The translations under genes and the position numbers were made by a program. Positions 46,645-58,000 of a DNA stretch of 64,000 nucleotides are shown one piece after another (within the stretch, counting starts at the first letter, position 1; each line of letters opens with the position of its first letter). The stretch lies in NCBI GenBank assembly GCA_032718475.1, contig JAUCBJ010006853.1, positions 21,150 to 85,149 of the forward strand. Direction: 5' to 3'. Source of the stretch: Nemertoderma westbladi. Its lineage: Eukaryota; Xenacoelomorpha; Nemertodermatida; Nemertodermatidae. The notes under the pieces are model-generated. The model saw nothing but the letters and a program-made list of their open reading frames with translations, was not told where the DNA came from and did no database searches.

Positions 46645-49040
46645 CTACTACTACTACTAGGATCGGCATGCTGCATTGCAGCTGCATTTTTAAGAATGCT
46701 GTGCCGGCTTGTCAACAAAATTGCACCGCCACAACTCCCTATCACCCATGACATTTGCTAGATCATCCGCATCTTTAAGGCCAGTGTCCTTTAAGATGCG
46801 TCTCAAGAAAGTCATGGGCTGTCCATCATGCTTATTCACTCCATGAGGCTGCCAAAGTACAAGATTATGCACTGGCTGGTCCTCACGGCGAAAGCAATGT
46901 CCTGCAAAGCGGAGGCGATTTTGTTCTAGTGTCAAACTTGGGGGAACCAATGAGACACCTCCAATGTTATATAGTGTCTGGTTGGAGATGTGTGCATTGT
47001 ACTTGACACAATGAACCCGGCGTAGCATTCTTGTGAATGTGCCATCCAGAGATTTGGTGTCCTCAGCAGTTAGAGCCCAGCATGGACTCCCGTAGAGGAG
47101 TACTGGAACTACTGCTGCTCTAAATAATCGGACATTAAGTTTCCGATTAATTCTCGGTGACTTCCAAATCCTGGAAAGCCTTTTCAAGGCTGCCCATGCC
47201 TTTCCCTTACGTATTCGAAGGTCCGCACCTGACTTCCGGATCCATGATCCCAGGTAACAGAAGTCGTCCACATGCTCAAGCATACCATCCTTTGAGCTTA
47301 TGCTCATCCGATCAGAGACTTGCTGAGGACTTTCAAAGTTAACTGTCAGAATTTTGGTCTTTCTGGAGTTAATAAAAAGACCAACACTAGAAGCAGCATG
47401 TTCTAATGAGCTGAGGAGCCGTTGGGCTCCCTCTAATGATTCTGAGAGTACTCCTAAGTCATCAGCAAAGTCTAGATCAGTTAGGTACTTGGCAGGATTT
47501 CCTCGACTTCTGGAGCCAGTAGGTGGAGTTATCATCACCCCATCATCATTATGATGATCTAAGGACATGCGTAGAACATAGTCAACCACAATAATGAACA
47601 AGAATGGTGCAAGTGTGTCTCCTTGGAGGACGCCCCATAACACTTCAAATGGTTCTGTGTCACCGTCAACAGCAGACACAAATGTTGTCGAACCATCGTA
47701 TACTGATCTGATTGCTGCAATAATTCCATCAGGAATCCCATATAATGAAAGTATGCTGAACATACGTGAGCGAGAGACTGAATCAAAGGCCTTGAAGAAG
47801 TCAACAAAGATAACAGCCAGATGCCTGTCTTTCTTTTTTGATAATTCTTCAATTATCCTTCTAAGTGCCAAAATGGGCTCCATGGTCCCACGACCTTTAC
47901 GGAACCCATTCTGATTTCCACGGAGCAGTCTCTCAATGGGATCCCTGATGCGATTTAATAGAATCCTATTGTATAGCTTTGCAGCAATCGAGATCAATGA
48001 GATTCCCCGAAAAGAACCATAGAGTGTTAGGTTGCCCTTCTTGGGAACTGGCACCAACTTATTTGTTTTCATTTCTTGTGGGACTCTTGTTGTACGGTAC
48101 ATGTCTACTATGATGGGATAGATGAGCTTTAAACACTCAGGTATTTTAAAGACCTCAGGGGGAACACCATCTACTCCACTGGCACGATTGGTGTTAATGC
48201 TCTTTGCAGCAGCCTTCACTTCTGCAAAGGAGATATCGCCAATGGGAATATCTGGGAGTACAGACTCAGACACCTTTACTTCTATAAAGTTATCAGGCAA
48301 TACCCTGTCATTATTGAGGAGCTTTTCAAAGTGGGCTTTCCAACCATTGAGGCGATCGGCTGGTGATTCAGCCTTAACCTTGGTGGTTGGTTGGCTTTTC
48401 CGCCCAGTAAGCAGATTGATCGATTTCCATGCCTGGAATGATTGCCTGCTGTCGTCAGCATCATTGATGGCATCAACCTGTTGGTTTATTAGCTCCTGTA
48501 GATTAACAGAGTACTGCCTGTTCAGGGACCTAGATGCAGCCTTAACTGCATTCTTGGCCGCTGTAGTCTGTTTGAGTCGGGACTCTTTCTGCGCCTTATG
48601 AAGGTCATTTCGGCACTTTTAAATTTTGTTGTCAGTCCAGGGGGCCCTTTTCCTGTTTCGAGGGTATACAGGAACTGTTTCTGCAGCTGCTAACTTAACT
48701 GCTTCTGTAAAGGCAGTATAGCCCTCACAGTGATCTGCCGCCTCAGAGGCAAGAGCCTCATACCTGTTGCTCAGCTCTAGTGTGAAGCTGGATCTCACAC
48801 TTGGCTGTTGCAACAGAGAGGACCAGTCATGCCGCGGCAAGGCAGATTTCGTTGTTCTGCTAGCACGCAGACTAAGTCTTACCTTGGCCACAATAAGGCG
48901 GTGATCACTGGAGAAGGGTCGAAGTGTAAATGCATTGCAGTCTTGTATAGAGCTCCTGTATTTCCTACGAAACAGAATATGGTCTATATGGGACTTGTGA
49001 CCACTGGGTCCACTATATACATATGGTACATACATATGGG
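46645..49040 (-). mobile_element. LINE-1 copy D: endonuclease remnant and intact RT, inserted in GLIS exon 3
   Basis: The best-preserved LINE-1 copy. 48300-46690 is a 536-codon frame with the full RT series (ANRASGVDGVPPEVFK-like start, KKGNLTLYGSFRGISL, FRKGRGTMEPILALRR, FVDFFKAFDS, GVLQGDTLAPFLFIIV, catalytic LDFADDLG) and the C-terminal tail. 49044-48619, in another frame, is the APE endonuclease C-terminus (HIDHILF, SDHRLIVAK). A break lies around 48300-48619. The 3' end is GCAGCATGCCGATCC followed by TAG triplets, at 46645. It is in the same orientation as the GLIS gene. Clade (RTE/Ingi/Nimb-like) is not settled. Confidence 0.9.
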
Positions 49041-49255
49041 ACATACATATGGTTTGCTGTCAATGTGCGTTCTCATATGTTTGGCGCGATCTAAAACGCG
49101 ATAATTCAATGAAATTAGTTTAATTTTAGGATTGTGTAGTCAACGAAAACATATATATGTCGACCACAAAAACACTGGCACAGATAAATTAACAGATGTC
49201 CATTTTTAAAAATACATAACAACAACAAGGAAATATATAACAAATAATTCACCAA
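49041..49255. repeat. 215-bp target-site duplication, far copy (decoy acceptor and partial exon)
   Basis: Second copy of 46430-46644. On the minus strand it supplies a second GTTTTAG acceptor (exon edge at 49090) and 50 bp of exon 3, after which LINE-1 sequence begins. In the direction of GLIS transcription this decoy comes before the true exon. Confidence 0.9.
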
Positions 49256-49517
49256 AAAATAGTTTGAAGTTAATATATTAAGGCAAAAATTTTGAAAAAA
49301 ATAATAGATTTGTTAACAGATTAAAATACATACAAACACAAACTGTCTTATGGCATTATGTAATTTGTTGTCGTAAATAGTTGTATATGTAATCAATGTC
49401 ACTGTACTGTACAGTGTACATACGGTAATGAATGAATTGGATTCCTTGGGATCTCTCTAGATCGGATATTAAACTTTAATTCAAAAATATATATATATTG
49501 TAATTTGTAATTAGTAT

Positions 49518-51016
49518 TGTTGCCGTTATCCCTACACCAGGGGGGAAAAACGCCGATGCTGGAGACGTGACTTAACAGACCACCGAGCCCCGGCCAGTCA
49601 CCGGATATTGATTGTGGGGAGGGAATATTTTCTGAGATGCAAGTTTGCGGTTGATAAAAAGCTGCATTAGTTGGATATACTCTTTAATGTAACTTCCTAT
49701 AGTTGAAACCCGTTCAACATCATTGAAACTTGATTAAGAATAATTTTGGGCTTCCCCAAATCAATATACACCAAATATTCACAATAATTATACACGATAA
49801 TATAAATCCCTACAGTATATTATTTAATAACCCACTGTTTGCTCAGAATTTTAGCCTACCTAATGTTCCCCAGATTTTCCCTCGGTCCCAGTCTTAGTGC
49901 CGTAGTGTCGGTGTCGGTCGACCCTGTCGCGTGTCCGTTCCACCCCTCACGAACCCCGAAGGGAACGATCATCGAGAACCAGCACGGCTTGGCTAAGGGT
50001 CGGTCCAGTCGGTAGACTCTGTCGCGTATCCGTACCACCCCTCTCGAACCCCGAAGGGTTCGGTCATCGAGAACCAGTACAGCTTGGCTAGGAGTCTGTC
50101 GTGTCAGTGGACCCGTTCGCGTGTCCGTTCCACCCCTCACGAACCCCGAAGGGTTCGATCATCGAGAACCAGAACGGCTTGGCTAGGGGTCCGTCAGTTC
50201 ATCACAGAAACCCAACCACCTAGGCTTTCCGAGTCCGTTTCAGGCTCATAGTCGCTTCGGCAGCCGAGAAACTGCTCCGAACAGTCGGTAGGCCAGTAGA
50301 GTCTAGTCGAGTCTAGTCCTTTGTCTTTCGAGCAGTCAGCGTTCCGAGTTCTTTTCAGTCTCGTAGTAGCTGCCGTTGACCAGAGACCGCTAAGGGCAGT
50401 TCTCGTCAAACCCGTCCTGTGGCCAGCCCTTTCGCATGTCCGTCCCACCCCTCACGAACCCCGAAGGGATCGGTCATCGAGAACCAGTACGGCTTAGGTC
50501 AGGGGGCAGTCGTTAGTTGGCCACCCGTTCGCGTGTCCGCTCCACCCCTCACGAACCCCGAAGGGAACGATCATCGAGAACCAGAACGGCTTGGCTACTA
50601 AGGGGCCGTCGTTGCCCGTCGCAAATCCCTGACACAAGCAGTCAGCGGTCCGAGTTCTTTTCAGTCTCGTAATGGCTGCTGTTGGCCAGGGACCGCTAAG
50701 GGCAGTCCTTGTCCTTTAGGCCTGGCGCATTACCAAATCCACCCCTACAGGCAGCAGGAAGTTGGCCAGGGCCTAATAGTACTCAGGCTAACCTGAATAC
50801 TGCTTGCATTTTCCATCCCCCCCTGGCCCTTATAACTATGAAATTATTCCCGTACCCTGTAAGTTGCCCCAAAGTTCGCCCATAAATCGCCCCCAGTTTA
50901 TTGAATGTGCCCAAAACCCATGGTCCCGCACCCAGTAGTAATATCGGAATAATCAATTTTAAATAAAATACAAAAATATTCAACTCGCGTTATGGAAAGT
51001 TGAAATACCGCGAACA
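49518..51016 (-). repeat. Element B 3' LTR
   Basis: 1499 bp; on the minus strand it runs TGTTCGCGG...CGGCAACA. It contains five copies of a repeat of about 60-95 bp with CACGAACCCCGAAGGG and CATCGAGAACC (near 49950, 50040, 50140, 50450, 50550). Three copies of the TTCCGAGT..TTTCAG.CTC motif lie at about 50227, 50339 and 50648. Nearly identical to the 5' LTR but lacking one 113-bp repeat unit. Confidence 0.93.
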
Positions 51017-51032
51017 GTCCCCCCCAATGACC
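51017..51032 (-). promoter_or_regulatory. Polypurine tract of element B
   Basis: On the minus strand, GTCATTGGGGGGGAC abuts the TGTTCGCGG start of the 3' LTR. It has the same G-run layout as element A. Confidence 0.75.
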
Positions 51033-51180
51033 TTCGTGAAGTCTGTCGGTCGATTGAGTTTGCGTAGGTCATTCCCAATATAAAAAACCCAAATTTAATA
51101 TTGCATAGTTTTTAATTAATTTGGCCTAGAGTTTGTATAAAATAAATGTTCGATAAATGTTCCTGGAATATCCCGATCCA

Positions 51181-53781
51181 CTATTTCTTTCTCTGATACG
51201 CCTTTCGTCTCTTCGCCCGTCGACTCTCATCGATCGCTATGGCTGGTAGAGGAGCGTCAACGTCCATCGTGAGTAACGCTTCGGCTTGTCTCCTGGCGGC
51301 TCTTCCTTTCGAAGGCATCGGGATCATGTCGGTTCGTCTTTCCAACTCAGATTTGCGTGCTTCTAGGAACCATTCTCCGTCACCGAACTCCTCTTTATAC
51401 GAGTATAATCGTCTAATGACTTCAAATGGACCGAATAATCCGGCGCTCAGTAGTAGATCCACGTAATGGAAAGGTAGCGTGGCCGACGTGTGGAGGCGTT
51501 CCGGGAAGGAGAAATATCCGCACGCCATCTCCTGCGCGATATTCCGAGCGTTTCTCCGAACCTTGGTCTTTAAATGGCTGTTTGCGTATGTTTCAAACAT
51601 GACCATATTTCCCATAGCGGTAACGTCTTTGGTTGGACATTTGATATAGTAGCGGGGGCTAGAGGAATGTCCACGGAAACCGCACGTGGTGCAGAGGTTA
51701 TATAGGATCGGACAGACGGAAACGTCGTGGCCCGATGTCGCGCAGTATGGGCAATAGAGTATCCCGAGGAGCTGGAGACATGAATCGGTAACCCGATTCC
51801 TTCTGCCGCGTGGGCACTGCTCCGAACCACAGTCGCCGCATACCTCCAACTGCATCTCTCGACCAGGAAATATCGGAATCGGGACGCCGACGTAGTATTC
51901 GAGTCGTCGGTCGCTCTTCGGAATATTCTCGGTGGTCGGTAGCCCGCGGAATGCTAGGCTTTTGCGTAGTAGGTTCTCGCTCCGATAACCTTCTTTGTGT
52001 CCCGCTGGTCTCAACTCGGATGACCGTTTCTGGCGGTGGATCCATTCAGTTTGCTCGGCATACCAACGGGTTAGTCGCATAGGGTCCTGAGGAACGGCGG
52101 GTGTAGTAGCCACTGCTGGTCGGCGAAGAGGTGCCGGGGTTTTAGACGGAGGGATACCGAGGAGATCGTCGGGGGTCGGCGCATCGATGGGGCCCTCCTC
52201 GACCAGTATCGCTGAGCGGGTCCGTTGGTGGCTGGTACTCGGAATCTCCGACGACCAATCTTCGCCACCCGGGAAAGGATACGGGGATAACCGTTGGCAT
52301 ATGTCGCCGAAGTCGCTCAATGCAGCTGTAGTAGCCACCTCCCTCGCGGGGCTACCGGAGCCGCGTGGAGTGTAAATGCCTGCTCTCTTCATCGGTTCGG
52401 TCGAGGCAACCCGTTTGGCGGCCGGTCCATACGCGGCCTCCGGCTCGAGTTGTCGCTTCGGGGTGGAGAGTAGAACACCCTCGTTTAGCCATATCTCTTC
52501 CCCTTCCGAGGAGATCAGAGGGTCCTCCGCACCGAGAAGTTCGGTAATCGTAGGGATGTCGTAAGGTCCGCTCTCGTCCCAGGAATCGATAACGGCGGGT
52601 GTTTTCGATTCTCCCGGTGTAATGTTCTCGACCGCTTTAAACGCGTGGTTTATAACCTCGTTCCAGTCGTAGTTGACGAAGGAAAGGGGGACCGCCGTAA
52701 TAAGGTTATCGAGAGTTTTACAGATAAACTTAGCGACGGTGTAGCACTCCATAACGACGTAAACGTAGTTCCGTCGATCAGGATTCTCCCACCTTTGGTG
52801 TATCGTCCACTTCCGATCAACGTCCTTCCATCGACCCTCTCGCTCGCTCTTTATTTCCAATCCCGGGTATCCACCATATATTTTATTATAGTCCCGGAAT
52901 TTCTGGGGTTTGAAGTCGATACCGCCGTTGAGCACAGCGAGGTAGCCGATCCCGGATTTCGTCGGTCTCACCTCTTGGAATCCTCGCATGAACTCGGCGA
53001 ATCGTAACCAGGCTAGTAGCGTTTGAGTGTCGATGCAATGGCTAAGGGCGTTGAGGTCGTCTCGTCGGTTTCTTCCTGCAGGGGCGTTCGCGTAGTCGTT
53101 CCGGACGTCCGCCTTGATATCCGACCCGATTTTAATGACGTCGAAGTCGAAGAGGATCTTTTGGATTTCCGGAGGCAGCAACCAGATCGCTCCGGCTGCC
53201 TGCACTTCCTGTCTGGGTGTCGGGAATATTCGGCACACCAGTACCAAACCGTCCAGGGTTCCGAGGACGACGACTAAGGATCGACCGTATTCTTTCGCCC
53301 CGTACTTTTCTTGGTAGTCGTCTCGGTTTTGGATAATCGATACGCGTTCCTCTCGAAGCGTCGCCGTACACTCCGACAGGTTTCCCCAGTGGGCGAGGTA
53401 CGTACTCTTGTCGTCGACGAAACTCTGACATCTCGCCAACGTAATCGCCTTCGAGGTGGGCGTCGCGTTTCCCTCGTTGTCGTAGATCAAACATCGGGAT
53501 CTGTAGACGCTCTGCCGGAACGTTTCCCAAAACGACGAATCGTCCCCTCCGGTTGCCTTTGCGTTCCGAGTTCTTTTCAGTCTCGTACTAGCATCGGCTA
53601 ACCGGAGGGCTTGTAGATTCTTAGAATCCGGTCCCTCTCGCCCGGTGAATTTAATGACTCGCACGTTCTCATTTAGCAGGGTGCTCCAATTTGTATCAAA
53701 GTCAGGGGATCCGGGTTGCGAATATTCCAGTAGATCTATCGTGTTACGTAATTCGCCGATAATTTGGCGATTTGGGTCCAT
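51181..53781 (-). CDS. Element B second ORF: exonuclease-fold-like and CCHC protein
   Basis: An 866-residue protein. Residues about 165-375 can be aligned by eye with the DEDD 3'-5' exonuclease fold (PF01612 type): LPPEIQKILFDFDVIKIG followed by SDIKADVR resembles motif Exo II; DTQTLLAWL and GYLAVLNGGID follow in order; NYVYVVMECYTVAKF resembles Exo III. The Exo I acidic pair is missing (VVVLGTLDG) and the Exo III aspartate is Glu, so activity is unlikely. A Pro/Ser-rich linker follows. A Cys-rich region at about 650-715 includes CPYCATSGHDVSVC (CX2CX4HX4C) and CTTCGFRGHSSSPRYYIKC. The tail is basic (RRAKRRKAYQRKK). The zinc knuckles suggest nucleic-acid binding. How it is expressed, 1.25 kb after gag, is not evident. 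Confidence 0.7.
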   Translation of the reverse strand: MDPNRQIIGELRNTIDLLEYSQPGSPDFDTNWSTLLNENVRVIKFTGREGPDSKNLQALRLADASTRLKRTRNAKATGGDDSSFWETFRQSVYRSRCLIYDNEGNATPTSKAITLARCQSFVDDKSTYLAHWGNLSECTATLREERVSIIQNRDDYQEKYGAKEYGRSLVVVLGTLDGLVLVCRIFPTPRQEVQAAGAIWLLPPEIQKILFDFDVIKIGSDIKADVRNDYANAPAGRNRRDDLNALSHCIDTQTLLAWLRFAEFMRGFQEVRPTKSGIGYLAVLNGGIDFKPQKFRDYNKIYGGYPGLEIKSEREGRWKDVDRKWTIHQRWENPDRRNYVYVVMECYTVAKFICKTLDNLITAVPLSFVNYDWNEVINHAFKAVENITPGESKTPAVIDSWDESGPYDIPTITELLGAEDPLISSEGEEIWLNEGVLLSTPKRQLEPEAAYGPAAKRVASTEPMKRAGIYTPRGSGSPAREVATTAALSDFGDICQRLSPYPFPGGEDWSSEIPSTSHQRTRSAILVEEGPIDAPTPDDLLGIPPSKTPAPLRRPAVATTPAVPQDPMRLTRWYAEQTEWIHRQKRSSELRPAGHKEGYRSENLLRKSLAFRGLPTTENIPKSDRRLEYYVGVPIPIFPGREMQLEVCGDCGSEQCPRGRRNRVTDSCLQLLGILYCPYCATSGHDVSVCPILYNLCTTCGFRGHSSSPRYYIKCPTKDVTAMGNMVMFETYANSHLKTKVRRNARNIAQEMACGYFSFPERLHTSATLPFHYVDLLLSAGLFGPFEVIRRLYSYKEEFGDGEWFLEARKSELERRTDMIPMPSKGRAARRQAEALLTMDVDAPLPAIAIDESRRAKRRKAYQRKK

Positions 53782-55028
53782 ATTTACAATTATATCCGTT
53801 ACAAATTAGATCAGTTAATTATAAGTCCAGAAAGTCTGAAACTATAGCGATAGCAGAATAATTCAGTTTTTTTTTATTTAATTCAGTTTATTAATAACAT
53901 TGCTATATAGGCATCTATCATCTTATTGCTAATACATTCAGCATTTACAGTTACTATAGCTATACATAATATCCAACCAGTTTTTTATGACTTTTTTGTC
54001 CTTTTCTTTTTTCTAATTCTTTTCTTTGACCTTTTTTATACCTTTTTTTTGTCTTTTTTCATTTTATTATTATTTCATCTTATTTCATTTATTTCCACGT
54101 ATATTTCAACATTTAGTTCCACCATTTATTTCACATTTATTTATTTCCACATCATCATTGGGTTTATAGCCCCCCGGCTATCATCATTGGTTATAAGCGC
54201 AGCACCAGGGTGCGCATCATTACATTTTCATCAGTATACGCGTCATCATTCAGGTTTATAGTAGAGTTGTCTGATCCTTTTCATCGTTTCCAACTATATT
54301 CAATCATTTTCTTTGGTTAATCTTTGTCGTGGAAGGGGTGTTACGCGGCAATCTGGGATCTACAGCTGGACTCGTTACACCGCCTACGCCCCAAACTGCG
54401 CACATAACGGACAATGAAGACGCTGGGAGTGAAGTCACGTGGATGCACCAGGGACCCACCAGAATAACACTCCCAACAACATAAAGCTCAGTCGACGAAG
54501 TCATGTGGGATGGGGTTACGCAACATTCTGGGATCTACAGCTGGACGCGTTACACCGCCTACGCCCCAAAATCCACGCAACGGTCCCACCAGAATAACGC
54601 GACTGAGAAACATAAAACCCTCTGTCGTCGAAGTCACGTGGATGCACCATGGATCCACCAGAATAACGGGATAGAGGGGGTGTTGCGCGGCAATCCGGGA
54701 TCTACAGCTGGACTCGTTACACCGCCTACGCCCCGAACTGCGCACGCAACGGACAACATAACATACTGCAATGAATACAATGAATTCCACTTCAAATCTT
54801 TTCCATTTCCAATAATCCAATATCGTAGGTCCTGATGACCAAAATCAGGGTAAACAATGCATAAACGACCCTGCGTCAGTCGAAACATCTGCAGGGTGAT
54901 GCTGGACTCCACATAACACACGAGGAAACACAAATACCATTGCGTGGTTACAGTTGGTTTAAGGGGGTCCATAACTCATTGTCGATAAATCACAGTTAAA
55001 AAGAGTTTGTCAACATGATGAGAAGGGT
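53782..55028. other. Spacer between the two element B ORFs, with a threefold repeat
   Basis: 54330-54760 holds three copies of a unit of about 160 bp with GGGATCTACAGCTGGACTCG, ACACCGCCTACGCCCC and AAGTCACGTGGATGCACCA. 53860-54110 is a T-rich tract (A-rich on the coding strand). No ORF is supported. The region could hold a promoter, splice or IRES-like signal for the second ORF, but nothing decisive is visible. Confidence 0.65.
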
Positions 55029-58000
55029 TTAAACGCATTTATAATTGTCACCAATGTCCACAGTAGGATCCGTAGTAGGGAACTTATCACCTCTTGTAGA
55101 ATCACCACTGTCATTGCCTTCAAGAAGGCACAGCTTCTGGATGGGGCGTTGGTAGTGGCCCGATTTCGTTCGTATCGTCACAGTCCTCGCAAGTCCGTCT
55201 TTGCTTGGGTGTATGGTCACGACCCGCGCCACAGGCCAGTGGACGCGGTCTTTGAGATCTTCTCTAACTAGTACCATGTCGCCAACTGCGACGTTCCGGT
55301 AGGTGTTGTTCCATTTCCTCCTGGTCCGGAGGGTTATGAGGTACTCCCGGGCCCAAATTCTCCACCAATGCGCTGCCAACACTTGGGCCTTTTTCCAGTT
55401 TGTATGTTTCGCGATCTCGCTGGGATCCGGGAACATGGTCTCTGGGAGAACGTGGGTTTTGGGTCTCCCCAGTAGGTGGTTAGGAGTGAGGGACTCAACT
55501 GAGGCGTTCGCCATCCGGGTATTACGGCAGATTAGTCCGTGCTCTCCCGTTAATGGTGTCAATGTTATCAACGTCATTATTATCATCAACAATCTTATTA
55601 GCCACCAAATCATGGGCACGCGCCAATGTCCGTCTTTGAACGTGGCCTGATCAAAAATGTTGGTACAATATTGATCTTCCTCGGACGGATTATCGTCCTT
55701 CTCGGCAAACTCTCGGGTCTCCACATTAAAGCATCCGGTCATCTCCCGCTGGGTTCTCTCGGTTTCGAGAAATAAATCCTCATCGAGGTCTGTAGCTGAG
55801 CAATATCCCACGGATGTTACATTTTCTTTATTCTGACATTTAGGAAGATATGTATAGGTGTCAGTAGTTTCTTCCTTGATGCCGCAGAGGGTCCATCCCA
55901 TTATGGTTCGTTCAGCGTAAAAGCCGTCATCTTTCTTTATGGATCGGGCGACATCTCCGGTAGGTATGTGTAATTCCGGTGTATCAAGTCCGATCAGTAG
56001 GGTGATGCGGTTTACGTCCAACTGCGGACACCTCAGGTCTACATCGTCTCGGTCCAATTGTATGAGGGGGGCGTACTCGGCTGATTGTCGGAACCGCACC
56101 CGGAGGTCTGTGTGTACCAAGGCGTTCTTGATGGTTAACTTAACCGTTTCGTAGCCCTTCATCACTCCTTCCATCTGGACTTGCACCTCCCCGGACTCTA
56201 CCTCTCTGTTATCGGTGATGGTTTGTATGGGCCGTTTACAAGGTTCATATTCTAGGCCGAGTTGCTCGAGGAAATCCCGGTCGATGATGGTTCCGTCGGA
56301 CCCGTTATCGAGGAATGCGAGTGTCGTCAAAGATTTGCCGACTCCTTGGATCCTTACTGGGATTACCTTTGCGAAGACCATGTAGCGGCGATTTATAAGA
56401 TTACTCGTGGCCGAAATATTTGTTACTTGTGGTGTATCGGTTGAGATTTTAAACGGGTTGGTTTCTCTCCATTGGGTTGTCCGGGTTCCTTTGAAGACGT
56501 GGTTTGTTTCTCCTCTTCGCCTGGCTTCGATCCGAAAGGGGAGGGTAGTAAAATCGAAGTTCGCGGGGATGTGGAGGAGCGTGTGATGGCGTTGGTCGTT
56601 ACAGACAGCACAGCACGACCTTTGGTCGCAATCCCGAACGTAGTGACCTGTTCCAAGACACCGGAAGCATCCTCGGTGTTTCATCATCGCCTCGAAGCGT
56701 GGGACGAGTTCAGTAAACTGGAACTTTCCGCAGAATTCCAACTTATGTTTCTCTCCGCAGAAGAGACATATAGGGGAGGCTGTGGTGCCTTCCCTTTCGG
56801 GTGCCCAATTCGCTAGGTAGCATGCCCATTCTTCTGCTAAGGTCGGTTCCTCGTAATCCTCGTCATCCGAGTCCTCAGCCATACTGATGGCCATCGCACT
56901 CACAGGAGTAGGGTGGAATCTTGGGTTTGGAGTGGGTGCCCTGCTCTGGTAATTGCTCTCCATTGCGTCCAACTTGGCGAGACTCTGTTTCGAGAACATC
57001 GAGTCATTCATGGCTTCGGAGATGTCATCCAGGAATGCCGACATTTCAAGGAAGCTAGGATCTCGATCTGGGTGTCTGCGCCGGAGATCTACACATTTAT
57101 AAGCCCACTTACTTTGTAACCATCCGGGAAACTTCTTGGCGATCTGTTGGAGGTTTAGAATGTTGTTCACCTGGTCCTCCTTATTTAAGGGTTTCAGAGT
57201 ATAGTAGGCATCCTTCATAGAGTCGGAGAATTCCTGTATGTTCTGTGGGTCCCCTAGTGATCCCGCGTCCTGTATCAGTCTCTCTAGAGTTTTATTAATT
57301 ATAGTTCCGGTATTTCCGTATCTTTTATCTAGAGTTTTCCATGCGTCATAGTATGCCTCATGAGAGCCTCCTTCAAAACATGCAACAATTCTGCGTGGTT
57401 TGTCACCCAGGTATTGCGATAAATATACCAATTTCTGTGCGTCGGCTATGTCCGTTGATCCGATCTGCGCAAAGAACCGTTTCTTGAATCTGAGGTAATC
57501 GACGGGATCTCCTTCGAAGGTGCGAATCTCCATCTTAGGCATGGCAAGGCGGTTCTCCAACGCCCGGATGATGCTGACGTCGTCTGAACTAGAGTGACTC
57601 GGAGGGTTATAGTTATTAGCACTCACTCCCATACTTGATGGATCAATAATAGGTGGAGTTTTAATAATGACGCAGCTACGAGTTTGTGGTGTGGATGTAA
57701 ATGGGTTGTTAGATCGGGGAGTGGCGTCCCGTTCCGAGTCCCTTTCAGGCTCGTACTTGGGTACACTCGCTGTCGTGGTGTTGGATGGGAAATAAGGTTC
57801 CTCATTCTTTAGCGTAGCTGGTGGGGGATGGAACACCGGGGCTTGTGCCGATAGCGTAGACTGTTTGGTAGGCGGGATCTCGGGTTTCGGAGGTTTCGCC
57901 GCTGTTGGTGTAAATGACTTTTCTAACTCCGGTACCGGAATTGGTTCATATTCCTGATCTATATCCCTTTCCCAGTCCTCGTAGAGTTGAATATCTCGTT

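Noticed and set aside
49856-50601. Short arginine-rich frames within the element B LTRs
   Set aside because: They follow the LTR tandem repeat, occur in overlapping frames on both strands and change with the repeat-unit indel.
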